NCBI RefSeq assembly: GCF_000703045.1
Contig: NZ_JNLJ01000001.1
Location: forward strand, 959,501-1,023,500
Reading direction: 5' to 3'
DNA length: 64,000 nucleotides
DNA from: Persephonella sp. IF05-L8
GTDB lineage: Bacteria; Aquificota; Aquificia; Aquificales; Hydrogenothermaceae
Shown here in pieces: positions 46,674-56,000 of this stretch (positions are counted from its first letter, which is position 1; every line of letters begins with the position of its first letter). The notes under the pieces are model-generated. The model saw only the letters and a list, made by a program, of their open reading frames with translations. It did no database searches and was not told the origin of the DNA. The position numbers were made by a program, and so were the translations under genes.

Positions 46674-48209
46674 CTAAAATGCATATTTTAAAGATTTTCT
46701 GCCGCCAAGAATAATATCAAGGAACAGTTTAGTAACAAACATAGCTGTAAATATTGAAGTTATTGTTCCTATAGATAATGTTGCAGCAAATCCTTTAAGT
46801 GGCCCTGTTCCGAACTGGAATAGAACAAATGCAGCAATTAATGTGGTTATCTGGGCATCCAGAATAGCATCCCATGCCCTTTTAAATCCTTCTTCTATAG
46901 CCACACGGAGAGTTTTACCCCGTTTAAGTTCTTCTTTAATTCTTTCAAATATAATTACATTGGCATCCACAGCCATACCAATGTTAAGGATAATACCTGC
47001 AATACCTGGCAGGGTAAGAGTAACATCTAAGAAAACCATTGCAGCCCAGAGCAGAATTCCGTTGAACAATAAGGCCATTATGGATATAAAACCAGAAATT
47101 GCATATCTCCATATCATAAATAATCCCACAAGGACTAAGGCTGCTATACCTGCTTTTAAAGTTTTTTGTATAGAATCTTTACCAAGCGTAGGTCCTATTA
47201 CTCTCTCCTCAAGAATTTTAACTGGTGCAGGTAAAGCTCCAGCTCTTAAAATAATAGCAAGGTCTGCAGCTTCTTCAGGGGTAAAGTTTCCAGTAATCTG
47301 TCCGGATTTTGAGATACGGGAACGAACAACCGGTGCAGATACAACTTTATTATCTAATACAATAGCAAGTCTTTTACCTATCATTTTTGCCGTGGCTTCA
47401 CCAAAAATTGAAGCCCCTTCATCTGTAAGCTCAAAATTAACAGCAGGTTTTCCTCTATTATCAACTCCAGCCCTTGCATCCTTAAGCTGTGAACCGGTTA
47501 CAATTGGAGTATCTTTTACAAGAAACCATTCTTTAATTTCTTTGCCATTTATTTTTTCTGGGACACCTTCAAGTATTTTTGTTCCTGGAGGTAGTTTTGG
47601 GTAACGTTTTAGTAATTCTTCTTTGCTAAAAGCAGTATCTACAACTTCAAGTAGTTCAAGCTGTGCCGTTTTCCCAATAATAGCTTTGGCTCTTTCTGGG
47701 TCAACAACCCCAGGAATTTCAACAAGAATTCTTTTTTCTCCAAGTTTAGAAACATTTGCATTTAAAGTTCCAAATTCATCTATCCTGTTTCTGATTGTTT
47801 CAACAGCTTGCTGGACAGTAAGTTTTTTTATTCTTTCTAATTCCCATGGTGCAAAAGCAACAGAGATTGTTCCGTCGGAGGTTTCTGCTTTTACCTGAGG
47901 GAAATTATCGGAGATTATTTTGTATGCCTTATCTATCTGGGTAGGGTCAAGGAGGGAAATTATCACTTTATCTTTGGATACTTTTATGTTAAGAACATCT
48001 ATGTTTGCTTCTTTTAGTTTTTTTCTTATATCTTCTGCAAGCTGTTTATACTGGGTTTGGATTACATGGTCGACATCAACCTCAAGGACAATACTCATAC
48101 CACCTTGAAGGTCAAGTCCAAGCTTTACAGGTTTTGAAAAAATGAGATAGATTGAGGCTACCAGAACCCCAAATGTGAGTAATAACTTCCACTTTAAATC
48201 TGCTTTCAA
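46674..48209 (-). CDS. secD: Protein translocase subunit SecD
   Basis: This 511-aa protein has an N-terminal helix, a large periplasmic region with VKLGLDLQGGMSIVLEV and QAVETIRNRIDEFGTLN, and five C-terminal helices with GMAVDANVIIFERIKEEL. All SecD hallmarks are intact and length is normal. The start is TTG (48209-48207) with GGGGAC before it. The 89-nt upstream spacer to the plus-strand dehydrogenase gene should hold divergent promoters. Confidence 0.96.
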   Translation of the reverse strand: MKADLKWKLLLTFGVLVASIYLIFSKPVKLGLDLQGGMSIVLEVDVDHVIQTQYKQLAEDIRKKLKEANIDVLNIKVSKDKVIISLLDPTQIDKAYKIISDNFPQVKAETSDGTISVAFAPWELERIKKLTVQQAVETIRNRIDEFGTLNANVSKLGEKRILVEIPGVVDPERAKAIIGKTAQLELLEVVDTAFSKEELLKRYPKLPPGTKILEGVPEKINGKEIKEWFLVKDTPIVTGSQLKDARAGVDNRGKPAVNFELTDEGASIFGEATAKMIGKRLAIVLDNKVVSAPVVRSRISKSGQITGNFTPEEAADLAIILRAGALPAPVKILEERVIGPTLGKDSIQKTLKAGIAALVLVGLFMIWRYAISGFISIMALLFNGILLWAAMVFLDVTLTLPGIAGIILNIGMAVDANVIIFERIKEELKRGKTLRVAIEEGFKRAWDAILDAQITTLIAAFVLFQFGTGPLKGFAATLSIGTITSIFTAMFVTKLFLDIILGGRKSLKYAF

Positions 48210-48298
48210 TAGCGTCCCCTTAAAACTTTTTTATGGTTATTATACATTAAAATTCAAGGTAAAATGGTTATAAACCTGAAAAAAATAAGGAGGTTTCA

Positions 48299-49324
48299 AT
48301 GAAAGCGGCATATTACGATAAACATGGAAGCTACGAAAATATAAAAATAGGAGATTTCCCAGTTCCTGAAATTCAGGAAGATGAAGTTCTTGTTAACATA
48401 AAGGCTTTTTCTTTGAACCATCTTGATATATGGGTTATGGAAGGTAAATATCCAGTTCAGATACCTATGCCACATATTTTTGCCTCAGATGGAGCAGGTA
48501 TTGTAGTTAAGGTAGGAAAGGCAGTAAAACATATAAAAGAAGGAGATAAGGTCATTGTTTATCCAGGTCTTTCCTGTGGGGTGTGTGAAAGCTGTCTGTC
48601 AGGAAAGGATAATCAATGCAGACAATACCATCTTCTTGGGGTAATAGAAAATGGAGTTTCTGCAGAATACACAAAGGTTCCTGCAATTAATGTATTCAAA
48701 ATTCCTGAAGGACTTTCCTTTGAGGAAGCAGCATCAATAGGTATAACATACACAACAATGTGGCATTCTCTTGTATCAAGAGCTGGAGTAAAACCGGGGG
48801 ATACCGTTCTTATCCACGGTGGTGGCAGTGGTGTTGGAACAGCAGGCATACAGATTGCAAAATTATATGGGGCAACTGTGATAACTACGGTGGGAGATGA
48901 CTGGAAGGTAGAAAAGGCAAAAGAGCTTGGAGCAGATTTTGTCATAAATTATAAAAAGGAAAATTTTGTTGAAAGGGTAAAAGAAATAACTGAAGGAAAA
49001 ATGTGTAATATTGTGATAGACCATATTGGACAGGAAACTTTCCCAAATTCTATAGAAATAGCAAAAAGAGGGGGACATGTTGTTACCTTTGGAGCAACAA
49101 CAGGAGGAGAACCACAGATAAACTTGAGAAAAATATTTGGTAAAAATATAACAATCCATGGCGTCTATATGGGAACAAAAGGAGAGGTTGCACATTATCT
49201 TAAATTCTTCCCTGGTAAACTAAGACCGATAATTGATAGTGTTTTTGAGTTTGAAAATGTAAAAGATGCTTATAAAAAGCTCCTAAGCAGACAATTTTTT
49301 GGAAAAATAGTGGTAAAAGTATGA
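48299..49324 (+). CDS. Zinc-containing alcohol dehydrogenase-like oxidoreductase
   Basis: The 341-aa MDR-family protein has the structural zinc loop CGVCESCLSGKDNQC (about 85-99), a Rossmann motif HGGGSGVGTAGIQIAK and MWHSLVSRAGVKPGD. At the place of the first catalytic-zinc ligand Cys (near residue 38) it reads SLNHLDIWV, so the catalytic Cys is missing and only the structural zinc seems kept; this fits quinone reductase-like members that act without catalytic zinc. Its stop overlaps znuC by 4 nt. Substrate unknown. Confidence 0.88.
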   Translation: MKAAYYDKHGSYENIKIGDFPVPEIQEDEVLVNIKAFSLNHLDIWVMEGKYPVQIPMPHIFASDGAGIVVKVGKAVKHIKEGDKVIVYPGLSCGVCESCLSGKDNQCRQYHLLGVIENGVSAEYTKVPAINVFKIPEGLSFEEAASIGITYTTMWHSLVSRAGVKPGDTVLIHGGGSGVGTAGIQIAKLYGATVITTVGDDWKVEKAKELGADFVINYKKENFVERVKEITEGKMCNIVIDHIGQETFPNSIEIAKRGGHVVTFGATTGGEPQINLRKIFGKNITIHGVYMGTKGEVAHYLKFFPGKLRPIIDSVFEFENVKDAYKKLLSRQFFGKIVVKV

Positions 49325-50097
49325 ATGAAATAGTAGAAGTCAAAAATTTAACCGTAAAATTAGGCGGCAGAACAATAATAGAAAATATCAATCTTACGAT
49401 TAATAAAGGGGAAATTGTTGCTATTGTAGGCCCTAACGGTGGTGGTAAAACCACACTGGTAAGGACTATACTGGGACTTATAGAACCATTTAAAGGAGAA
49501 GTAAAATTACTTGGAAAATCTCCCAGACAGGCTATTAAAACAGGTAAAATTGGTTATCTTCCTCAAAAATCTGAGATACCTCAGAACTTTCCATTCTCAG
49601 CGCTTGATATAGTAATGCTTGGGCTTATTAATTCAAAACTGCCTAAAGAAGAAAAGATTAAGAAAGCTTTGCAATATATAGAATATGTAGGAATGAAAGG
49701 ATTTGAGTATTATCCTTATAGTAGATTATCTGGCGGGCAACAGCAAAGGATATCAATAGCACGGGTTCTTGTTGCAGACCCAGAAATAATATTTCTGGAT
49801 GAGCCTTCAACAGGAATTGATATGGTTGCACAGGAAAGCTTTTATGATTTCTTACAAAAAATAAGAGAAGAAAAAGGTATAACAGTTGTAATGGTATCCC
49901 ATGACGTTGGAGTGGTCAGTAAATTTGTGGACAAAGTCGCCGGTTTAAACAGATATCTACATTATTACGGACATCCTAAAGATTTCTTCCAGAAACATAT
50001 ACTTGAAAAACTTTATGGAACAGATGTTGAGCTTGTTATTCACTCCCCTGAATGTGTAGCCTGTGAACACTTCCATATGGAGTTTAAGGAGAAATAA
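49321..50097 (+). CDS. znuC: Metal ABC transporter ATP-binding protein (ZnuC-like)
   Basis: This 258-aa ATPase has Walker A GPNGGGKTT (about 39-47), the signature LSGGQQQR, Walker B IIFLDEPSTGIDM and the switch His in VSHDVGVV. The C-terminal LVIHSPECVACEHFH tail is Cys/His-rich, suggesting metal binding. This belongs to the zinc/manganese (cluster A-I) importers with the permease next door. The metal-binding lipoprotein (ZnuA) gene is not in the window. Confidence 0.9.
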   Translation: MNEIVEVKNLTVKLGGRTIIENINLTINKGEIVAIVGPNGGGKTTLVRTILGLIEPFKGEVKLLGKSPRQAIKTGKIGYLPQKSEIPQNFPFSALDIVMLGLINSKLPKEEKIKKALQYIEYVGMKGFEYYPYSRLSGGQQQRISIARVLVADPEIIFLDEPSTGIDMVAQESFYDFLQKIREEKGITVVMVSHDVGVVSKFVDKVAGLNRYLHYYGHPKDFFQKHILEKLYGTDVELVIHSPECVACEHFHMEFKEK

Positions 50098-50903
50098 TGA
50101 TAGATATACTTAGTATTCCTTTTATGCAGAATGCTTTAATAGGAGGTATCCTTCTGGCTATTCTGTTATCCGTTTTATCCCTCTTTATTTATATGAAAAA
50201 CTGGTCTTTCATTAATGTGGGTATTTCCCATGCAACATTTGGTGGTTTAGCCGCCGGTTTTTATATGGGAATATCCCCAACATTTGTTGGAATTATATTT
50301 GCCGTTTTAACAGGATTATTTATTGGATATATCAGTAGAAAAGGAAATATACATGAAGATGTTTCAATAGGAATTTTATTTTCTATGTCCATGGCTCTTG
50401 GCGTTATTTTAATAACATTAACACCTAATTACAATTCAGATTTATTTACATTCTTGTTTGGTAATATTCTTACAATAAGCAGACAGGATATTATTTATTT
50501 ACTACTATTTAGCATCTTTGCCTTGGGCTTTATAGGAATATTTTTCCAGAAATTAATGTTTTGTTGCTATAACGAAGAAATAGCCTATACCAGCGGAATA
50601 AATACGGCATTTTATTACTACAGTCTTATTCTAATCATAGCTATTGCAACAGTTTTATCTGTAAAACTGGTCGGTGTTATTCTGGCATCTGCAATGATGA
50701 TTTTGCCTGCAGCTTTTGCAAACCAGATATTCTGGCATTACAAAAAGATAATCATTTTTTCAATACTGATAAGCATTTTTATGGTAATTGCAGGAATTTT
50801 TATATCATTTGAGGCCAATCTCCCTTCAGGAGCAACAATTGTTTTTATATACTCTGTTTCCTTTGGATTAATAATAGCATTAAAAAAATTGATTAAAGGA
50901 TAA
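50097..50903 (+). CDS. znuB: Metal ABC transporter permease (ZnuB-like)
   Basis: The 268-aa permease has about eight membrane helices and matches the ABC-3 family: GISHATFGGLAAGFYMGI near residue 42, then VKLVGVILASAMMILPAAFANQ in the last third (split here, LVGVILASAMMILPAA). It overlaps znuC by 1 nt. Zinc is the likely substrate, with manganese or iron as alternatives. Confidence 0.9.
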   Translation: MIDILSIPFMQNALIGGILLAILLSVLSLFIYMKNWSFINVGISHATFGGLAAGFYMGISPTFVGIIFAVLTGLFIGYISRKGNIHEDVSIGILFSMSMALGVILITLTPNYNSDLFTFLFGNILTISRQDIIYLLLFSIFALGFIGIFFQKLMFCCYNEEIAYTSGINTAFYYYSLILIIAIATVLSVKLVGVILASAMMILPAAFANQIFWHYKKIIIFSILISIFMVIAGIFISFEANLPSGATIVFIYSVSFGLIIALKKLIKG

Positions 50904-50904
50904 A

Positions 50905-51612
50905 ATGGGATACCCAAGATTTATAGGAAGTGTAGAAGATGACAGATTTTTCATTACAGATGAAGAATTCCATCATGCAAAAGTCAGGCGTGTAAAAGAA
51001 GGATTTAAAATAGAGATAAACGACCTGCAAGGAAATGTATATTTAGGACAGATTGAAAAAATAGGAAAAAAATCAATTGAAGGAATAATACTTGAAAAAA
51101 TTCCCCAGCAGGAACCACACTTAAATATTCAGCTATTTCTGGCAATGCCAAACAAACTATCAAAGATAGATGAACTTATAGAACCGATTACGGAACTTGG
51201 GGTGGCTGAGCTGATACCTGTAATATCAAAAAATACTGCTGTAAAGCAATCAGATATTATAAAGAAAATCTCTAAATGGGAAAAAATATCTCTTAACTCA
51301 ATAAAACAATGCAAAAGACTATTCCCTATAAAAATTCATCAACCTGTGTATCCCCATCAGATACAGACAGATGCCAAGATAAAAATAGTTTTTTATGAAA
51401 AAGAAGAAAATAGAACTATGAAAGAGTTTTTAAATAAAAAAACAAATTCGGTAGCCATTTATATAGGGTCAGAAGGAGGTATTACCATAGAAGAAATAAA
51501 AATCCTCTCAAAAAAAGGTTTTGTGAGTGTATCCCTTGGAGAACTTATATTAAAGATGGAAACAGCCGTTATATCAGCAATATGCCAGACAAATTTTGTT
51601 TTTAATTTATAG
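50905..51612 (+). CDS. rsmE: 16S rRNA (uridine 1498-N3)-methyltransferase
   Basis: The 235-aa SPOUT enzyme has an N-terminal PUA-like part (DEEFHHAKVRRVKEG) and the methyltransferase domain with LAMPNKLSKIDELIEPITELG, IGSEGGITIEEIKIL and SLGELILKMETAVISA. These match RsmE, which methylates U1498 of 16S rRNA. It begins 1 nt after znuB, so it belongs to the same run. Confidence 0.93.
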   Translation: MGYPRFIGSVEDDRFFITDEEFHHAKVRRVKEGFKIEINDLQGNVYLGQIEKIGKKSIEGIILEKIPQQEPHLNIQLFLAMPNKLSKIDELIEPITELGVAELIPVISKNTAVKQSDIIKKISKWEKISLNSIKQCKRLFPIKIHQPVYPHQIQTDAKIKIVFYEKEENRTMKEFLNKKTNSVAIYIGSEGGITIEEIKILSKKGFVSVSLGELILKMETAVISAICQTNFVFNL

Positions 51613-51642
51613 TATAATTAAAAGTTAGTATAATTAAAAGTT
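51611..51642 (+). repeat. Tandem duplication holding two -10-like elements before hemB
   Basis: AGTATAATTAAAAGTT occurs twice head to tail (51611-51626 and 51627-51642), starting in the last two bases of the rsmE stop codon. Each copy carries TATAAT (51613-51618 and 51629-51634). They lie 24-50 nt before the hemB start and could act as two alternative promoter -10 boxes; no clear -35 is seen for either. Confidence 0.6.
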
Positions 51643-51665
51643 AAATACTCTATATGAGGTTAGAG

Positions 51666-52640
51666 ATGGGCTTTCCCATTCATAGACCAAGAAGACTTAG
51701 AAGAAATGAAAATATAAGAAGACTTGTGAGAGAAACTTATCTCTCCATAGATGACCTTATATATCCACTTTTTATTGAAGAAGGCACAAATATCAAAAAA
51801 GAAATCCCATCTATGCCTGGAATTTATAGATGGTCTTTGGACAGAATAAATGAAGAACTTGAAGAAGTGGCAAAATTAGATATTCCAGCTGTTTTATTAT
51901 TCGGTATCCCAGCACACAAAGATGAAGTCGGTAGCGACACATGGAACGAGGAAGGAATTATACAAAAAGCAATAAGACATATAAAAGAGAACTTCCCCCA
52001 GCTTTATGTGATAACAGATGTCTGTTTCTGTGAATATACAGAGCACGGACATTGTGGTGTATTGCATGACCATGATGTAGATAATGATATAACCCTTGAG
52101 AATACAAAGAAACAGGTTGTCTCACATGCACAGGCAGGAGCTGATATGGTAGCACCATCAGGAATGATGGATGGTGTTGTTAAAGCAATTAGAGAAGCCT
52201 TAGACGGAGCTGGCTTCACAAACATTCCTATAATGGCTTATTCAGCAAAATATGCCTCAGCTTATTATGGACCCTTTAGAGACGCAGCAGAAAGCGCTCC
52301 TGCCTTCGGAGATAGGAGAACATACCAGATGGACCCTGCAAACCGAAGAGAAGCACTTAAGGAAGTTTCCTTAGATATAGAGGAAGGGGCTGATATTGTA
52401 ATGGTAAAGCCTGCTCTTGCTTATTTGGATATCATCAGCGACTTAAAGCAGAACTTTAAAGTTCCTGTTGCAGCTTATAATGTGAGTGGTGAATACTCCA
52501 TGGTCAAAGCAGCTGGAAAATTAGGCTGGATTGACGAAAATAAAGTAATGCTTGAAACCCTTACCTCAATAAAAAGAGCAGGTGCTGACATTATAATTAC
52601 TTACCATGCAAAAGAGGTTGCTAAACTGCTTAGAGGTTAA
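51666..52640 (+). CDS. hemB: Porphobilinogen synthase (delta-aminolevulinate dehydratase)
   Basis: The protein (about 324 aa) joins two 5-aminolevulinate molecules into porphobilinogen for heme. Seen: [20 protein letters not shown] at the start, a zinc-type site [15 protein letters not shown], and the two active-site Lys regions [18 protein letters not shown] and [12 protein letters not shown]. The Cys-rich site marks a zinc-dependent enzyme. An ATG at 51654 is in frame; GAGG at 51656-51659 and the family's usual N-terminus support 51666. Confidence 0.97.
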   Translation: MGFPIHRPRRLRRNENIRRLVRETYLSIDDLIYPLFIEEGTNIKKEIPSMPGIYRWSLDRINEELEEVAKLDIPAVLLFGIPAHKDEVGSDTWNEEGIIQKAIRHIKENFPQLYVITDVCFCEYTEHGHCGVLHDHDVDNDITLENTKKQVVSHAQAGADMVAPSGMMDGVVKAIREALDGAGFTNIPIMAYSAKYASAYYGPFRDAAESAPAFGDRRTYQMDPANRREALKEVSLDIEEGADIVMVKPALAYLDIISDLKQNFKVPVAAYNVSGEYSMVKAAGKLGWIDENKVMLETLTSIKRAGADIIITYHAKEVAKLLRG

Positions 52641-52645
52641 AGAAA

Positions 52646-53467
52646 ATGAGTAAAGACACGATGTTGAAATTTTATATTATTGGATTATCCCTTCTCTCAT
52701 TAACGGCTTTCTTTTTAGCTATCAACTCATCATCAGATATAAGAGAAGTAAGACAACAATTAACAGAAAAAACAAGACAATTAGAAGAGAAAGAAAAAAT
52801 AATAAAAGAACTTCAAGCAAAAATAGAAGAAAAAAACAAAAAAATAGAAAAACTTGCAAAAGAAAATATAGTTCTGGCAAAAAAACTCAAGCAGATTGAA
52901 GAAAAAATTAAAAAAGCAAATAAAACCCTCAGAAGAAAAGGTATAAAAATAAAGCTTCCACAGGGTGGTATTTATATATCGCCAGAAACAGGGGAAAACA
53001 TTTTAGCTTTTGCAAATACAATGGACAAAAGCATAGAGAAACTTTTGAAAACAATGGCTGATGTGCCAATAGGCGTTCCTTTATACGGAAAAATAACATC
53101 AAGATTTGGTTATAGAAAAGACCCATTTACACGTAAAAGAGCCTTTCATACAGGTTTAGACCTGAAAGCCAGATATAAACAACCTGTATTTGCTACTGCA
53201 AACGGTGTGGTAGAGTATGCAGGCTGGATGAAGGGATATGGAAAGATAGTTATTATTAGACATAAATATGGATTTAAAACTTACTATGGCCACTTATCAA
53301 AAATAAGGGTGAAAAAAGGCCAGTATGTTAAAGTGGGAAGTGTCATCGGATATGCAGGTAATACAGGAAGGTCAACAGGAACACATTTGCATTATGAAAT
53401 TAGAAGATACGGAGCTTTAATAAATCCCCTTAGACTAATGTATCTTAACAGGACAAACTCATTCTGA
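52646..53467 (+). CDS. M23 peptidase with coiled coil (envelope, LytM type)
   Basis: The 273-aa protein has an N-terminal membrane helix (about 9-27), a long Lys/Glu coiled coil (about 33-100), and a C-terminal M23 domain with TSRFGYRKDPFTRKRAFHTG, then LDLKA, YGHLSKIRVKKGQ and GTHLHYEIRR. Zinc ligands His and Asp (HTGLDLKA) and the HLH pair are present, so it may be an active endopeptidase that cuts peptidoglycan cross-links. It could be a division-linked hydrolase or activator. Stop and next start overlap by 1 nt. Confidence 0.9.
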   Translation: MSKDTMLKFYIIGLSLLSLTAFFLAINSSSDIREVRQQLTEKTRQLEEKEKIIKELQAKIEEKNKKIEKLAKENIVLAKKLKQIEEKIKKANKTLRRKGIKIKLPQGGIYISPETGENILAFANTMDKSIEKLLKTMADVPIGVPLYGKITSRFGYRKDPFTRKRAFHTGLDLKARYKQPVFATANGVVEYAGWMKGYGKIVIIRHKYGFKTYYGHLSKIRVKKGQYVKVGSVIGYAGNTGRSTGTHLHYEIRRYGALINPLRLMYLNRTNSF

Positions 53468-54363
53468 TGGAAACCTCAAAAAAACTTGTCTTAATAGACG
53501 GTTCTTCGTATCTATATCGGGCATTTTACGCCCTTCCTCCATTGACAAGCCCTAAAGGTTTCCCTACAGGAGCCATTTATGGCTTTATCAGAATGCTTTC
53601 AAAACTTATGAATGAACTTAACCCACAATACATAGCTGTTGCCTTTGATTTACCTGGAAAGACATTTAGACATGAAGAATACAAAGAATATAAAGCAACC
53701 CGAAAAGAAACTCCCGATGACCTGAAAAAACAAATTCCTGTATTAAAAGAAATCCTGAAACTATGGGGGATTAAAATCATAGAAATTCCCGGATATGAGG
53801 CTGATGATATTATTGCAACCCTTGCAAAAAAAGGAAAAGAAAAAGGGTTTGAAGTAATTGTAGTAACTCCAGATAAAGATATGATGCAACTTGTAGAAGA
53901 TGGTATTTATATTTTAAATCCAGTGACAGAAGAATTATTTGACAGAGAAAAAGTAAAGAAAAAATACGGAGTTTATCCGGAACAGTTTGTTGATTATCTG
54001 GCAATAATTGGGGACACAGTAGATAATATTATTGGAGTTCACGGGGTAGGACCTAAAACAGCCCAGAAATTACTTGAAGAGTTCGGAAATATTGAAAATA
54101 TACTAAAAAATCTGGATAAATTAAAACCCAGAATTCAGGAAGCTTTTAACGAAGCAAAAGACAGACTTGAACAAAACAGATTTTTAGTTAAATTAAAGTC
54201 TGATATAAATTTAGAAATTGATATTGAAGACCTGAAGAAAGGAAAAGCTGACTTAATAGCTTTGAAAAACAAATTTGAAGAATTAGGATTTAAATCATTA
54301 TTAAAGGAGATAAATAGGACGAAAATAGTAGAAAAGGTAGGGGAACAAAAAAGCTTATTTTAA
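53467..54363 (+). CDS. Stand-alone 5'-3' exonuclease (Pol I N-terminal-domain type)
   Basis: This 298-aa protein equals only the 5'-nuclease domain of DNA polymerase I. Seen: LIDGSSYLYRAFYALPPLTS at the start, KTFRHEEYKEYKATR, GYEADDIIATLA, VTPDKDMMQLV and a helix-hairpin-helix IIGVHGVGPKTAQKLLEEFG. Metal-binding Asp residues are intact. In Aquificota Pol I lacks this domain, so the free nuclease should remove RNA primers and flaps. It lies between an M23 peptidase and nth, with nrnA after, a small nucleic-acid repair group. Confidence 0.93.
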   Translation: METSKKLVLIDGSSYLYRAFYALPPLTSPKGFPTGAIYGFIRMLSKLMNELNPQYIAVAFDLPGKTFRHEEYKEYKATRKETPDDLKKQIPVLKEILKLWGIKIIEIPGYEADDIIATLAKKGKEKGFEVIVVTPDKDMMQLVEDGIYILNPVTEELFDREKVKKKYGVYPEQFVDYLAIIGDTVDNIIGVHGVGPKTAQKLLEEFGNIENILKNLDKLKPRIQEAFNEAKDRLEQNRFLVKLKSDINLEIDIEDLKKGKADLIALKNKFEELGFKSLLKEINRTKIVEKVGEQKSLF

Positions 54364-54373
54364 GAAGAGAAAA

Positions 54374-55006
54374 ATGAAAAAAATAACTGAAGAAGAGATT
54401 ATAAAAAGACTTAAGAAACACTTTCCTGAGCCATGGATTGATTTAAAATTTGAAAATCCATTTCAATTGCTTGTGGCAACCATTCTCGCTGCACAAGCAA
54501 CAGACAAAAAAGTAAACGAAGTTACAGAAACATTTTTCAAAAAATACCCAGACCCTAAATCAATAGCAGATGCCCCCCTAAAACAGATAGAAGAAGATAT
54601 CAAACAGATAAACTTCTATAAACGAAAAGCCAAACTTCTTAAAGAGTGCTGCACTGTGCTGGTTAAAAAGTTTAATGGCATAGTTCCAGACACACTGGAA
54701 GATTTAGTTAAACTTCCTGGAGTTGGTAGAAAAACAGCAAGTGTCATTCTTGTTAATGCATTCAACAAGCCAGCAATAGTAGTTGATACCCACGTTAAAA
54801 GAGTGAGCCAAAGGCTTGGTTTAACCCAATCCAACAATCCAGACAAGATAGAAAAAGACCTTGCCAATTTCTTTTCAAAAGAAAACTGGGTATATATTTC
54901 AAAAGCCCTTGTTCTTTTTGGAAGATACATTTGTAAAGCTAAAAAACCTGAGTGTAAAAAGTGTTATTTGGTTGATATCTGTCCGTATGAGAATAAAAAT
55001 CTCTGA
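54374..55006 (+). CDS. nth: Endonuclease III
   Basis: The 210-aa base-excision glycosylase/lyase has LPGVGRKTASVILVNAF (helix-hairpin-helix with catalytic Lys in GRKTAS), VVDTHVKRVSQRLGL (catalytic Asp) and the 4Fe-4S loop C-x6-C-x2-C-x5-C (CKAKKPECKKCYLVDIC) at the C-terminus. It removes oxidised pyrimidines. It starts 10 nt after the exonuclease gene. Confidence 0.96.
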   Translation: MKKITEEEIIKRLKKHFPEPWIDLKFENPFQLLVATILAAQATDKKVNEVTETFFKKYPDPKSIADAPLKQIEEDIKQINFYKRKAKLLKECCTVLVKKFNGIVPDTLEDLVKLPGVGRKTASVILVNAFNKPAIVVDTHVKRVSQRLGLTQSNNPDKIEKDLANFFSKENWVYISKALVLFGRYICKAKKPECKKCYLVDICPYENKNL

Positions 55007-55016
55007 GGTGGCAAAA

Positions 55017-56000
55017 ATGGAAAAAGTGGTTCCAGCGATTGAAAGACTAAAAAGAGAAGAAGGGGAAATCTTACTGGTCACCCATCATAATCCCGATGGA
55101 GACGGTATAGGTAGCATGCTTGCTTTATACCAATTCCTAAAAAAACAGGGAAAAAACGTTAGAATGGCAATGAAAGATGACCTTCCTCAAGTATACGATT
55201 TTTTACCTTACGCAGATAAAATAGAAAAACTTCCTATAAACCACAAATTTAATCTTGCAGTTATCTTGGATGCAGCAGGAATGTATAGAGCTGATGCTCC
55301 TGTTTATGCAGACGAATATCTACGAATAGACCACCATATTGGTGGAGTATTTGAAAGTGTAAATGATTACGTAGACCCTTACGCCCCTTCTACAACAACT
55401 GTAGTAGGAAGGCTTCTCAAGGCATGGGATGAAAACCTAATTGACAAAGATATTGCAACCTGCCTGTATACTGGACTTATTACCGATACAGGTTCATTTA
55501 AGCATAACATAGTAAATGAGGAGGCTTTTGATTTTGCAAAATATCTGGTAGAAAAAGGAGTAGACCCTTCTTACGTTTCTTCAATGGTATTTGAAAGGAA
55601 CAAGCCCCAAACTCTTCAACTTCTAAACAAGGTTCTTTCCACCTTAAAAATGTATGAAGGCGGTAAAATAGCAGCTCTTACTGTAAGACAGCAATTTCTT
55701 CAAGAAACAGGAACTTCTGAGGAGGATACAGAAGGATTTGTAAACTTTGCCAGAGGTATTGACGGAGTTGAGGTCGCTTTTATAATGATAGAAAAACCAG
55801 ACCATCAGACATGGAGAATTTCCATTAGAGGAAAAGGAAATGTAAATGTTCAAAAAGTGGCTGCAAAATGCGGTGGTGGTGGTCATAGAGATGCGGCAGG
55901 ATGTAGAATGAAAGGTTCAGAAGAAGAAGTGAGAGAAAAACTAATAAAAGCCATAAAAGAAGAAATGGAAATACAAAAAGAAACTGTTAAAATAAATTAG
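55017..56000 (+). CDS. nrnA: DHH-family oligoribonuclease/pAp phosphatase NrnA-like
   Basis: The protein (about 327 aa) has the DHH motifs THHNPDGDGIGS, VILDAAG, RIDHHIGG, GLITDTGSFKH, and a DHHA1 domain ending in GGGGHRDAAGC. It degrades short RNAs (nanoRNA) and 3'-phosphoadenosine phosphate, replacing Orn where that is absent. The frame is open further upstream inside nth, but the ATG at 55017 has GAGG 8 nt before it and gives the normal N-terminus. It is the last gene before the CRISPR array. Confidence 0.92.
   Translation: MEKVVPAIERLKREEGEILLVTHHNPDGDGIGSMLALYQFLKKQGKNVRMAMKDDLPQVYDFLPYADKIEKLPINHKFNLAVILDAAGMYRADAPVYADEYLRIDHHIGGVFESVNDYVDPYAPSTTTVVGRLLKAWDENLIDKDIATCLYTGLITDTGSFKHNIVNEEAFDFAKYLVEKGVDPSYVSSMVFERNKPQTLQLLNKVLSTLKMYEGGKIAALTVRQQFLQETGTSEEDTEGFVNFARGIDGVEVAFIMIEKPDHQTWRISIRGKGNVNVQKVAAKCGGGGHRDAAGCRMKGSEEEVREKLIKAIKEEMEIQKETVKIN

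Noticed and set aside
46843-47604. A 253-codon plus-strand frame opposite secD
   Set aside because: It is antisense to strongly conserved SecD coding sequence, is rich in Ser/Pro/Ile as expected from a reverse frame, and shows no domain.
54861-55016. A longer nrnA frame starting inside nth
   Set aside because: The first 52 residues overlap nth in another frame and add no domain; the ATG at 55017 has GAGG and gives the normal family N-terminus.
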